The notes beneath the pieces were generated by a model. The model saw only the letters and a list, made by a program, of their open reading frames with translations. It searched no databases and was not told the DNA's origin. From contig NZ_JBFAPP010000004.1 of the NCBI RefSeq assembly GCF_040676775.1, forward strand, positions 372,001 through 436,000: a DNA stretch of 64,000 nt, written 5' to 3'. Position 1 is the stretch's first letter. Every line of letters begins with the position of its first letter. The DNA comes from Micromonospora_G sp040676775 (lineage in GTDB: Bacteria; Actinomycetota; Actinomycetes; Mycobacteriales; Micromonosporaceae). The translations under genes and the position numbers were made by a program. Positions 51,966-60,264 of the stretch are shown here, in pieces.

Positions 51966-53500
51966 ACGGCCTCGGCGAACGAACCGACCGGGCCGGCGAC
52001 TGGGTGCTCTTCGCCCCGATGCGGATGGAGGCGCACGCGCTGCGCCGCGCCCTGCCGTCGGGTGTGCCGCTGCGGCGTACCGGTCGGGGGTTGCTCCGGG
52101 CCACCCGCGCCGCCGCCGGTTACGGCGAAACCTCGGCGCTCGCGGTCGCCGGCATCGCCGGTGGCCTCGACCCGGCGCTGCGGCCGGGTGACGTGGTCGT
52201 GGCCACCGAGGTACGCCGGGACAGCCGGACCGGGGAGGAGACGCTGCCCTGCCCGTCCGCGCCGATGATCGCCGCGGCGCTGCGCCGGCAGGGGCTCACC
52301 GTGCACCTGGGACCGGTGGTGAGCAGTGACCGGCTGGTCGACGGCGCCGACCGGGCGCGGCTGGCGGCCACCGGGGCGCTGGCCGTGGACACCGAGTCGT
52401 CGGCGCTGCTGGCGGGCCCACCGGGCCGGCCGACCGCCTGCGTACGGGTGATCGCCGACGTGGCGTCGGAGCCGCTGCTCCGGGCCGCGACCCTGGGCCG
52501 GATCGCCACTGCGCTGCGTACGTTGACCCTGGTCGGGCCGGTGTTGACCGAGTGGGCGGCGGCGACCTCCGTACGCGAGGTGGTGTTGGCCGCGCCCCGG
52601 TCGTTCTGCGCCGGGGTGGAACGGGCCATCGCCGTGGTCGAGCAGGCCCTGGACCGGCACGGCGCACCGGTGTACGTGCGCAAGCAGATCGTGCACAACA
52701 CGCACGTCATCGACGACCTGAGCCGGCGCGGTGCGGTCTTCGTGGACGAGTTGACCGAGGTGCCGGACGGCGCGGTCACGGTCTTCTCCGCGCACGGTGT
52801 ATCGACCGAGGTACGCGAGACCGCCGCCGCCCGTGGGCTGCCGGTGATCGACGCGACCTGTCCACTGGTGACGAAGGTGCACAGCGAGGCCCGCCGGTTC
52901 ACCGGGCAGGGCCGTACGGTGCTGCTGATCGGCCACGCCGGACACGAGGAGACCGAGGGCACGCTCGGCGAGGTGCCCGGCGCGATCACCCTGGTGCAGA
53001 GCCCCCGGGAGGCGGAACGGGTCGAGGTCCCAGACCCCGGCCAGGTCTCCTACCTGGTGCAGACCACCCTGGCGGTGGACGAGGTCAGCGGGGTGCTGGA
53101 CGTGCTGCGCCGCCGCTTCCCGGCGCTGACCGGGCCCTCCTCGGACGACATCTGCTACGCCACCACCAACCGCCAGGTCGCGCTCCGGGCGATCGCCGAC
53201 GAGGCGGACCTGGTGCTGGTGGTCGGCTCGGCGAACTCGTCGAATTCGCTCCGGCTGGTCGAGGTGGCCAGCCGGGCCGGTACCCCCGCCCACCTGGTCG
53301 ACGACGTCGGCTCGGTGGACCTGCGTTGGCTCGCCGGTGTCCGCACCGTCGGTGTCACCGCCGGGGCGTCAGCCCCGCCGCACCTGGTCGACCAGACCGT
53401 GGCGGCGCTCGTCGGGCTGGGCGCGCAGGCCGTCCGGGAACGCACGACCAGTACCGAAGATGTGCACTTCACCCTGCCGAAGGAGAAACGTCCGCGATGA
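51962..53500 (+). CDS. HpnG-like nucleoside phosphorylase fused to IspH
   Basis: 512 residues in one uninterrupted frame. Residues about 14-200 resemble the HpnG/nucleoside-phosphorylase family (GIAGGLDPALRPGDVVVATEV and AVDTESSALL near 141-150), the step that removes adenine from adenosylhopane. Residues about 205-512 are a full IspH (LytB): [Fe-S] cysteines C216 (FCAGVE), C300 (DATCPLV) and C398 (DICYATTNRQ), with spacing of 84 and 98, close to the E. coli 84/101. Also VHNTHV, FSAHGVS and EETEGT. IspH makes IPP and DMAPP, feeding the polyprenyl synthase upstream. A fusion of two separate steps, each domain intact, is unusual. Confidence 0.9.
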   Translation: MNGLGERTDRAGDWVLFAPMRMEAHALRRALPSGVPLRRTGRGLLRATRAAAGYGETSALAVAGIAGGLDPALRPGDVVVATEVRRDSRTGEETLPCPSAPMIAAALRRQGLTVHLGPVVSSDRLVDGADRARLAATGALAVDTESSALLAGPPGRPTACVRVIADVASEPLLRAATLGRIATALRTLTLVGPVLTEWAAATSVREVVLAAPRSFCAGVERAIAVVEQALDRHGAPVYVRKQIVHNTHVIDDLSRRGAVFVDELTEVPDGAVTVFSAHGVSTEVRETAAARGLPVIDATCPLVTKVHSEARRFTGQGRTVLLIGHAGHEETEGTLGEVPGAITLVQSPREAERVEVPDPGQVSYLVQTTLAVDEVSGVLDVLRRRFPALTGPSSDDICYATTNRQVALRAIADEADLVLVVGSANSSNSLRLVEVASRAGTPAHLVDDVGSVDLRWLAGVRTVGVTAGASAPPHLVDQTVAALVGLGAQAVRERTTSTEDVHFTLPKEKRPR

Positions 53501-54504
53501 GTATGCCGTTGCGTCAGAGCATCCGGGTCGGCCGCTACCTGGTCGGGCAGAAGCTGCGTCGTAAGCAGTACTTCCCGCTGTTGGTGGAGTTGGAGCCGCT
53601 GTTCGCCTGTAACCTCGCCTGCGCCGGTTGCGGGAAGATCCAGCATCCGGCCGACGTGTTGAAACGCCGGATGCCGGTGGAGCAGGCGGTCGGCGCGGTG
53701 ATGGAGTCCGGTGCGCCGATGGTTTCGATCGCCGGTGGCGAGCCGCTCATGCACCCGCAGATCGAAGTGATCGTCAACGAGTTGGTCAAACGCCGCAAGT
53801 ACGTCATCCTCTGCACCAACGCGGCGCTGCTGACCAAGAAGTTGGACAAGTTCCGGCCGTCGCGGTACTTCTCGTTCGCCGTGCACATCGACGGGCTGAA
53901 GGAACGGCACGACGCCTCGGTCTGCAAGGACGGCGTCTTCGACGAGGCGGTGGCGGCGATCAAGGAGGCCAAGCGACGTGGTTTCCGGGTCACCAGCAAC
54001 ACCACGTTCTTCTCCACCGACACCCCGCAGACGGTGATCGAGGTGCTCGACTACCTCAACGACGATCTCGCCGTCGACCAGATGATGCTCTCTCCGGCGT
54101 ACGCCTACGACAAGGCGCCGGACCAGGAGCACTTCCTCGGGGTGCAGGAGACTCGGTCGATGTTCAGCAAGGCGTTCGGGGACGGCCGGCGGCGCAAGTG
54201 GCGGCTGAACCACTCGCCGCTGTTCCTGGACTTCCTGGAGGGGAAGGTCGACTTCCCGTGCACCGCGTGGGCGATCCCGTCGTACTCGCTGTTCGGGTGG
54301 CAGCGCCCGTGTTACCTGATGAACGACGGCTACACCAAGACGTACAAGGAGTTGATCGAGACTACCGACTGGGAGAGCTACGGCCGGGGCAAGGACTCCC
54401 GTTGCGCCAACTGCATGGCCCACTGCGGCTACGAGCCGACCGCCGTACTGGCCACCATGAACTCCCTCACCCAGTCCATCCGCGCGCTGCGGTCCACGAG
54501 CTGA
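53497..54504 (+). CDS. hpnH: Adenosyl-hopene transferase HpnH (radical SAM)
   Basis: 335 residues from ATG overlapping the previous stop. Radical-SAM cluster motif CNLACAGC (C38, C42, C45) plus GGEPLMHP; the tail has CANCMAHCGYEPT, a second Cys cluster seen in the HpnH group. It adds the adenosyl group to diploptene, giving adenosylhopane for side-chain extension. HpnG, its partner, is the N-terminal half of the previous gene. Last gene of the operon; convergent with the SDR gene 6 bp away. Confidence 0.94.
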   Translation: MSMPLRQSIRVGRYLVGQKLRRKQYFPLLVELEPLFACNLACAGCGKIQHPADVLKRRMPVEQAVGAVMESGAPMVSIAGGEPLMHPQIEVIVNELVKRRKYVILCTNAALLTKKLDKFRPSRYFSFAVHIDGLKERHDASVCKDGVFDEAVAAIKEAKRRGFRVTSNTTFFSTDTPQTVIEVLDYLNDDLAVDQMMLSPAYAYDKAPDQEHFLGVQETRSMFSKAFGDGRRRKWRLNHSPLFLDFLEGKVDFPCTAWAIPSYSLFGWQRPCYLMNDGYTKTYKELIETTDWESYGRGKDSRCANCMAHCGYEPTAVLATMNSLTQSIRALRSTS

Positions 54505-54510
54505 CGGGGC

Positions 54511-55272
54511 TCAGCCCCAGCGTCTGGAGAGGGTCCGGTAGGTGTGGGGCAGGGTGGAGCGGATGGCCACGGGCAGGCGTAGCCAGTTGGGCAGGTACGC
54601 CTCGGGCCGGCCGGCGAACATGGCGGTGAGCAGGGCGGCCGAGGCCCGTTCGGCCGGCACCGGCCGGGGCGACCGGCGGTCGTAGGGGCGACCTCGGCGT
54701 ACGAAGAAGGCGGTGTCCACGACGGCCGGCACGAGTTCGGTGACCACGATCCCGTGTCCGGCCGTCTCGTGGCGCAGGCTGTCGGCGAAGACGCTCAGCC
54801 CGGCCTTGGTCCCCGAGTAGACGGCCTCCTCGCGTACGCCGAGCCGGCCGGCGATCGAGCCGACGAAACCGAGGTGTCCCCGTCCCCGCGCCAGCATGCC
54901 GGGCAGTACGGCCCGGGTGAGCAGGATCGGCGCGGTCAGGTTGAGTGCGACCATCCGCGCGATCTCCGGCTCGGTCATCCCGGTCAGCGGCCCGGCCCAG
55001 CCCTGCCCGGCGTTGTTGACCAGCACGTCGACCCGTCCCGCCTCGGTCAGCACCCGCTCGGCCAGGTCGGCCGCCCCGGCCGGTTCGGTGAGGTCGCCGA
55101 TGATCGCCGTACCGCCGATCCGGTCGGCGAGTTCGGTGAGCCGGGTGGCGTCGCGGCCGGCGAGGAAGACCGTGGCGCCGGCGCCGGCGAGTTGCCGCGC
55201 CGCAGCCGCGCCGATGCCGGACGACCCACCGGTGACCAGCGCCGTAACGCCGTCGATGCGGAAAGCTCCCAT
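54511..55272 (-). CDS. Short-chain dehydrogenase/reductase
   Basis: 253 residues from ATG at 55272 (frame reaches 55320). TGGSSGIG at 14-21, NNAG, SIAGRLG and YSGTK (catalytic Tyr-Lys) are all present. Classical SDR with NAD(P)H, near in type to fatty acyl or ketoacyl reductases. The C-terminal tail LPNWLRLPVAIRSTLPHTYRTLS is membrane-associating in related proteins. On the opposite strand to the hopanoid operon, so not part of that transcript. Confidence 0.88.
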   Translation of the reverse strand: MGAFRIDGVTALVTGGSSGIGAAAARQLAGAGATVFLAGRDATRLTELADRIGGTAIIGDLTEPAGAADLAERVLTEAGRVDVLVNNAGQGWAGPLTGMTEPEIARMVALNLTAPILLTRAVLPGMLARGRGHLGFVGSIAGRLGVREEAVYSGTKAGLSVFADSLRHETAGHGIVVTELVPAVVDTAFFVRRGRPYDRRSPRPVPAERASAALLTAMFAGRPEAYLPNWLRLPVAIRSTLPHTYRTLSRRWG

Positions 55273-55533
55273 CCCGGTAGTGTCGCCGCTCCGGGGCTCG
55301 AAGACCGGCAGACCGGACAAACTCGGCGCGTCGTATGGCCGATTGTCGATGCCTGCTCCCTAGGGGTATGCACCGCGTGTGGAGCGCGAACCCCTATTGC
55401 CGTTCCCGAACGGGGCTGATTAGCTACAGCGAGCTATGACGCAAAACCCTCGAACCATAAATAAATGGTGTGCCCGTGGTGAGTTCGTCACTGATCCGGA
55501 AGAACAGGATATGTGCTGCTCAAAGGCTTGCCG

Positions 55534-56841
55534 ATGAACCGGCCGGGTGGACTACGACGCCGGGTCGCTCGCTGGTTGGACCCGTCCGTGGACGACAGGT
55601 TCACGCCCGACCCGGCCGCGACGTACGACGCCTCCACGCCCGTACCCGTTCCCGTGCCGCCCGGTCCGGACGCTGGCGCCGCGCGGGCCTGGCCGGCGCT
55701 GTGTGAACAGTTCGCGCTGCGGATCCTGTCCGCCGCGTACCAGACCGGCGGGCAGCTCGCGGCGGTCGAGGCGGAGGAGCAGGACCCGGGCCGGTTGGCC
55801 CAGTTCTACCGGATCGACCACGCCAACACCCGGATCCGGCGGCAGGCGGAGAACCTACTGGTGCTCGCCGGTCGTACGGTCGACGACGCAGGCCGTCAGA
55901 TCACCTCGCTGCTGGACGTGGTACGCGCGGGAACCTCGGCGATCGAGCACTACCCCCGGGTACGCCTCGGCGTGATCGCCCATCTCGCCGTGGTCGACTT
56001 CGCGGCCGACGACGTGATCCGGGTGCTCACCGAGGTGCTCGACAACGCGACCCGGTTCTCCCCGCCGGCCGCGCCGGTGACCGTCTCGGCCCACCTGACC
56101 GAGGTGGGCAGCGTGCTGCTGCGGGTCGAGGACACCGGACTGGGTTTCGCCCCCGCGCAGCTCGTGGACGTCAACAACATGCTGGCCAGCGCCGTACCGG
56201 TGACCGTGGCCGAGGCCAGCGCCACCCGGCTCGGCCTGCTGGTGGTGCAGCGGCTCGCCGCCGCGCACCGGATCGGCGTACGGCTGACCGCCCGACCCGG
56301 CGGCGGTACGACCGCGACCGTGCTGCTCCCCGCCGGACTGCTCTGCGAGATCCCGTCCGCACCCGAGCCCCCGCCCCACACCCCACCACCCCGCCCACTC
56401 CCACCACCGTCTCCCGGCCAGCTCCCGCCCCCGCCGCTTTCCGGCCAGCTCCCGCCGCCTCCGCGCAACGGCAGCGAACTGTCCGGGGGGCGCAACTCCA
56501 GCGAGCTGTCCGGGGGGCGCAACGGTGGCAACCCGGCCGGTCCGCGCAACGGCAGTGACCCGTCGGCCCAGCGCAACGGTCATGGGCCGGCGGGTCAGCG
56601 CAACGGTGCCGGCGTGCCGGCGGCCGGTCCGGCCCGTACCAACCTGCCCCGGCGGGAACCGGCCAGCCTGCGCGGGGACGTGCCGCCGCCCCGCCCGATC
56701 GCACCGGGCGGGCCGGCGGTCGGCTCCGACCAGCTCGCCTGGCCGGACGAGACGATCGACTTCGCCGCCGGATTCCGCGACGGCCGAGAACCGCACCCCG
56801 GCAACCGTTCCGAAGGACACCGTGATGACCAGCCCGCGTAA
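55534..56841 (+). CDS. cvnA: Conservon CvnA-type ATPase/histidine-kinase-like protein
   Basis: 435 residues from ATG at 55534. A helical dimer-like stretch (HANTRIRRQAENLLVLAGR) is followed by an HATPase_c domain with N-box VLTEVLDNATRFSPP and G-box DTGLGFAP, then TARPGGGTTATVLLP. There is no clear phospho-accepting His or N-terminal membrane sensor, as in short CvnA variants. The C-terminal 160 residues are Pro-rich (PPPSPG, QLPPPP) and then RNG-repeat units, predicted disordered. First gene of the conservon; cvnB begins 17 nt before its stop. Confidence 0.83.
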   Translation: MNRPGGLRRRVARWLDPSVDDRFTPDPAATYDASTPVPVPVPPGPDAGAARAWPALCEQFALRILSAAYQTGGQLAAVEAEEQDPGRLAQFYRIDHANTRIRRQAENLLVLAGRTVDDAGRQITSLLDVVRAGTSAIEHYPRVRLGVIAHLAVVDFAADDVIRVLTEVLDNATRFSPPAAPVTVSAHLTEVGSVLLRVEDTGLGFAPAQLVDVNNMLASAVPVTVAEASATRLGLLVVQRLAAAHRIGVRLTARPGGGTTATVLLPAGLLCEIPSAPEPPPHTPPPRPLPPPSPGQLPPPPLSGQLPPPPRNGSELSGGRNSSELSGGRNGGNPAGPRNGSDPSAQRNGHGPAGQRNGAGVPAAGPARTNLPRREPASLRGDVPPPRPIAPGGPAVGSDQLAWPDETIDFAAGFRDGREPHPGNRSEGHRDDQPA

Positions 56842-57289
56842 CGACCTCTCCCGCCCGCCGGCCGCAGTCCACTCCCCACAGGACTTCGCGTGGCTGATCG
56901 GCCGGTTCGCGGCCGAGACGTCTGGGGTGACGCACGCCCTGCTGGTCAGCCTGGACGGGCTGCAACTCGTCGCCTCGGAGGCGGTGCCCCGGGACCTCGG
57001 CGACCAACTCGCCGCGCTGACCTCAGGACTGCTGAGCATGGCCGACCGCAGCGCCGCCCTGCTCGACCTCGGGCTCTCCGAGTACCTCACCGTCCGCCTG
57101 CCCGGCGGGCACCTGCTGTTCATGCGGGTGGGCGATTCGGCCGGGCTCGCTGTCGCCGCCACCAGCGGCTGTGACCTGCGGGTGGTGGCGTACCAGATGA
57201 CGAAGTTCGTCGGTGCGGTCGGTCACCTGCTCAGCCCGCAGATGCGCAGCGACCTGCAACGGCGTACCGCGAGCCAGGGCGCCGGCTGA
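56825..57289 (+). CDS. cvnB: Conservon CvnB-type roadblock/LC7 protein
   Basis: 154 residues from ATG at 56825, overlapping the end of cvnA by 17 nt. The roadblock/LC7 fold is seen in DFAWLIGRFAAETSGVTHALLVSLDGLQLVASEAVPRD and YLTVRLPGGHLLFMRVGDSAGLAVAA. In conservons it acts with the Rab-like GTPase as a GAP-like partner. Its order ATPase-roadblock-DUF742-GTPase matches Streptomyces cvn operons. Confidence 0.88.
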   Translation: MTSPRNDLSRPPAAVHSPQDFAWLIGRFAAETSGVTHALLVSLDGLQLVASEAVPRDLGDQLAALTSGLLSMADRSAALLDLGLSEYLTVRLPGGHLLFMRVGDSAGLAVAATSGCDLRVVAYQMTKFVGAVGHLLSPQMRSDLQRRTASQGAG

Positions 57290-57346
57290 CCACCCCGTAC
57301 CACCGCACGATCCCGACCGCGCACTCACGAGGGAGCTGACGCCACC

Positions 57347-57691
57347 GTGGCTACCGCACATTGGAAGGTGCGACCCTACGTGCTGACCGGCGGCCGTACC
57401 CGGACCCGGCAGCGTCTCTTCGTGCACACCCTTATCTCGGTGTCGTACTACGACCCGCGGTTCGCCGCCGGGCTGCCGCCGGAGACCAGGTCCCTCTACG
57501 ACCGGGCCCGGCGGACCACCTCGGTCGCCGAACTCTCCGCGTACTCCGGGATGCCGCTGGGGGTGACCCGTGTGGTCATCGACGACCTCGCCACCACCAA
57601 CCGGTTGCAGGTCCACCCGGAGACCTACTCGTCCCCGTTCGACTCCCGGCTTCTGGAAAGACTCCGCGATGGCCTCCTACAGCTCGCCTGA
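57347..57691 (+). CDS. cvnC: Conservon CvnC-type DUF742 protein
   Basis: 114 residues from GTG with GAGGGAGC in front. DUF742 signature: RPYVLTGGRTRT at the start, VSYYDPRFAAGLPPETRSLYDRARRTTSVAELSAYSGMPLGVTRVVIDDL in the middle, with a small winged-helix-like character. DUF742 proteins bind the GTPase. Ends 23 nt inside the next gene. Confidence 0.9.
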   Translation: MATAHWKVRPYVLTGGRTRTRQRLFVHTLISVSYYDPRFAAGLPPETRSLYDRARRTTSVAELSAYSGMPLGVTRVVIDDLATTNRLQVHPETYSSPFDSRLLERLRDGLLQLA

Positions 57692-58301
57692 GCGTCCCGT
57701 GCCGACCTCCGCGAAGATCGTCATCGCGGGTGGATTCGGGGTGGGCAAGACCACCCTGGTCGGGTCGATCTCCGAGATCCCGCCGGTCAACACCGAGGCG
57801 TGGATGACCGCGGCGAGCGAGCCGGTCGACCGGCTCGACCCGGGCATCGACAAGACCACGACCACGGTGGCGATGGACTTCGGCCGCCGGACCGTCGCCG
57901 AGGACCTGGTCCTCTACCTCTTCGGTACGCCCGGCCAGGCGCGGTTCTGGCCGATGTGGGACGACCTGTGCCGGGGCGCGGTCGGTGCCATGGTGCTGGT
58001 CGACACCCGTCGGCTGGACGTGTCGTTCGCGGCGGTCAACTACTTCGAACAGGACAGCAGCCTGCCGTTCGTGGTCTGCGTCAACCTCTTCGACGGCCGG
58101 CTCACCCACCAGTTGGCCGACGTACGCCGGGCGCTCGCGCTCGGCCCGGACGTACCGGTGATCACCTGCGACGCCCGGGACACCGGCTCGGTCGCCCGTG
58201 CCCTGCTCGCCGTCGTGGACCACACCATCCGGCGTACCGGCGGCACCCCGACCGGACGGTTCGCCGCCCCCGCGCCTGCCCGCGCGTCCGCCCACCGATA
58301 G
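57669..58301 (+). CDS. cvnD: Conservon CvnD-type GTP-binding protein
   Basis: 210 residues. P-loop GGFGVGKTTL at 21-30, then T/D-rich switch regions (DKTTTTVAMDFGRR), LFGTPGQ (G3), and NLFDG/TCDARD (G4/G5-like). A small Rab/Arf-like GTPase of the CvnD type. Overlaps cvnC by 23 nt. Mg-GTP binding and hydrolysis would be modulated by the roadblock protein and a membrane-receptor-type input from CvnA. Confidence 0.92.
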   Translation: MASYSSPERPVPTSAKIVIAGGFGVGKTTLVGSISEIPPVNTEAWMTAASEPVDRLDPGIDKTTTTVAMDFGRRTVAEDLVLYLFGTPGQARFWPMWDDLCRGAVGAMVLVDTRRLDVSFAAVNYFEQDSSLPFVVCVNLFDGRLTHQLADVRRALALGPDVPVITCDARDTGSVARALLAVVDHTIRRTGGTPTGRFAAPAPARASAHR

Positions 58302-58325
58302 CCCTACCACCCCTCGGGAGAAACG

Positions 58326-59561
58326 ATGCGGAAAATCCTGATCGTCGGCGCCGGACAGTCCGGCCTGCAACTCGGTCTCAGCCTGCTCGCCGAGGGCTAC
58401 CAGGTGACCGTGATGTCGGCGCGCACCCCGGAGGAGATCCGCGAGGGTTGGGTGACGAGCACCCAGGCGATGTTCCACCAGGCCCTGCAGACCGAGCGCG
58501 CGTACGGGCTGAACCTCTGGGAGGACAGGGCACCCCGGATCGCCGGCCTGCACGTCTCGCTCTCCGCACCTCCCGGCACCCGGGCGCTGAGCATCGTCGC
58601 CCCGCTCGACGAGCCGGGGCAGAGCACCGACCAGCGACTGAAGATGGCGGCCTGGCTGGAGCTGTTCGAGGAGCGTGGCGGGATCGTGCACTACCAGGGG
58701 GTCACCACCGCCGACCTGGACGGGCTCACCCGGATCGGCCGGTACGACCTGACCGTGGTCGCCGCCGGCAAGGGTGAACTCGTCGGCGTCTTCGACCGGG
58801 ACACCGCCCGTTCGACGTACGCGGCCCCGCAGCGCGGGCTGGCGGTGTCGTACGTGCACGGGCTGGCGCCCGATCCCCGGTACCCGGCGCCGAGCGTCGG
58901 CTTCAACGCCGTACCCGGGTTGGGGGAACTGTTCGTGATTCCCGCTCTGACCCGCAGCGGACCCTGCGACATCCTGTTCTGGGAGGCGGTGCCGGACGGC
59001 CCGCTGGACCTGTGGCAGGAGCGCCTCGACCCGGCCGAGCAGCTCAAGCTGACCATCGAGCTGGCCCGTCGCTACACCCCCTGGGTGTACGACCGCTGTG
59101 CCGAGGTCGAACTCACCGACGCCCGCGCCACCCTCTCCGGCCGGTACACCCCGACCGTCCGGCACCCGGTCGCCGAGCTGCCCTCCGGTGGGCTGGTGCT
59201 GGGTATGGCCGACGTGGTCATCTCCAACGACCCGATCACCGGCCAGGGCAGCAACACCGCGGCGAAGTGCGCGGCGGCGTACCTGGAGGCGATCGTCCGG
59301 CACGGCGACCAGCCGTTCGACCGGGCCTGGATGGAACGTACCTTCGCCGGCTTCTGGGACCGGACCGGTGCGCCGGTGACCGACTGGACCAACGCGATGC
59401 TGACGCCGCTGCCCGAGCACGTACAGCAGATCCTCGGCACCGCGGCGACCAACCCGACGGTGGCCCGCCGGTTCGCCAACGGCTTCTCCGACCCGGCCGA
59501 CTTCGCCGACTGGCTGATGGACCCGGCCAAGACCGCCACCTACCTCGCCTCGGTCGCCTGA
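58326..59561 (+). CDS. Styrene-monooxygenase-like flavoprotein (StyA family)
   Basis: 411 residues, 24 bp after cvnD with GGGAGAAAC before the ATG. FAD Rossmann turn VGAGQSGLQLG at 7-17; GKGELVGVFDRD; and NDPITGQGSNTAAKCAAAYLEA near residue 303-325, typical of StyA/indole monooxygenase. Such enzymes need a separate flavin reductase to reduce FAD and oxidise styrene- or indole-like substrates. No reductase is adjacent. In Streptomyces conservons the fifth gene is often a cytochrome P450; here a flavin monooxygenase takes that place, which is the odd feature. Confidence 0.88.
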   Translation: MRKILIVGAGQSGLQLGLSLLAEGYQVTVMSARTPEEIREGWVTSTQAMFHQALQTERAYGLNLWEDRAPRIAGLHVSLSAPPGTRALSIVAPLDEPGQSTDQRLKMAAWLELFEERGGIVHYQGVTTADLDGLTRIGRYDLTVVAAGKGELVGVFDRDTARSTYAAPQRGLAVSYVHGLAPDPRYPAPSVGFNAVPGLGELFVIPALTRSGPCDILFWEAVPDGPLDLWQERLDPAEQLKLTIELARRYTPWVYDRCAEVELTDARATLSGRYTPTVRHPVAELPSGGLVLGMADVVISNDPITGQGSNTAAKCAAAYLEAIVRHGDQPFDRAWMERTFAGFWDRTGAPVTDWTNAMLTPLPEHVQQILGTAATNPTVARRFANGFSDPADFADWLMDPAKTATYLASVA

Positions 59562-59567
59562 CCGCGA

Positions 59568-59619
59568 CGGAAGGGCTCCTCCTTTTTTATCGTCTTCTGT
59601 AGAGGAAGGAGCCCTTCCT
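59568..59619. repeat. GGAAGGGCYCCT hairpin element, copy 2
   Basis: GGAAGGGCTCCT (59569-59580) pairs perfectly with AGGAGCCCTTCC (59607-59618); the loop has T6 then ATCGTCTTCTGTA. Compared with copy 1 (29088-29133, read on the other strand) the shared core is TTATCG...CTT.TGTA. It lies between the StyA-like gene and the DinB-like gene and may also end transcription. Confidence 0.7.
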
Positions 59620-59667
59620 GACACTCCGGGGACAGCCGGGGGCAGGTCGGCGCGGTTAGCGTGGGGC

Positions 59668-60171
59668 ATGGAGACGATGCCGCTCACCCCGCCGTTCGGC
59701 CCGGAACTCGTCGTCACCGCCGACGAGCGTCGGGTACTGGAAGAATTCCTCGACTTCTATCGCCGGATCATCGTGACCAAGCTGCACGAGGTGCCGGACG
59801 CGGACGCCAAACGCCGCCTCGTACCGTCCGAGACCACGCTCGCCGGGGTGCTCCGGCACATGTCGGTGGTGGAACGGAACTGGTTCCAGCACCACCTGGC
59901 CGGCCAGCCGACCCCGGCCGGTGACTCCGACGGTGGCTGGTCGGTCGAGCACACCACCATGGCGGAACTGCTGGAGGACTACAGCCGGGAGTGCGCCCGG
60001 TCCCGCGCGACCGCCGCCGGCTACGACCTCGACGACACCGGCACCCACGACCAGCTCGGTCAGGTGTCGCTGCGCTGGATCTACGTCCACATGATCGACG
60101 AGACCGCCCGCCATGCCGGTCACATCGACATCCTGCGCGAGCTCACCGACGGGTCCACCGGGGCGTGGTGA
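59668..60171 (+). CDS. DinB-family protein
   Basis: 167 residues from ATG. A four-helix bundle with the DinB/DUF664 pattern: LEEFLDFYRRIIVTKLHEVP, TTLAGVLRHMSVVERNWFQHHL and IYVHMIDETARHAGHIDILRE, where three conserved His residues (near 62, 139 and 147) bind a divalent metal. Many family members act as thiol-dependent S-transferases using mycothiol or bacillithiol, which fits an actinobacterium. Substrate unknown. Confidence 0.88.
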   Translation: METMPLTPPFGPELVVTADERRVLEEFLDFYRRIIVTKLHEVPDADAKRRLVPSETTLAGVLRHMSVVERNWFQHHLAGQPTPAGDSDGGWSVEHTTMAELLEDYSRECARSRATAAGYDLDDTGTHDQLGQVSLRWIYVHMIDETARHAGHIDILRELTDGSTGAW

Positions 60172-60264
60172 CGCAGCGGTAAGGCGTCCGGCCGGTCCGT
60201 CAGATGCGACACATCCGCCGTCGGAGGCAACCACCGGGGACCACCGCGGTCTATAACTGAGCAG

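Noticed and set aside
57576..59717. 713-residue minus-strand frame over cvnD and the monooxygenase
   Set aside because: Shadow of two well-supported plus-strand genes.
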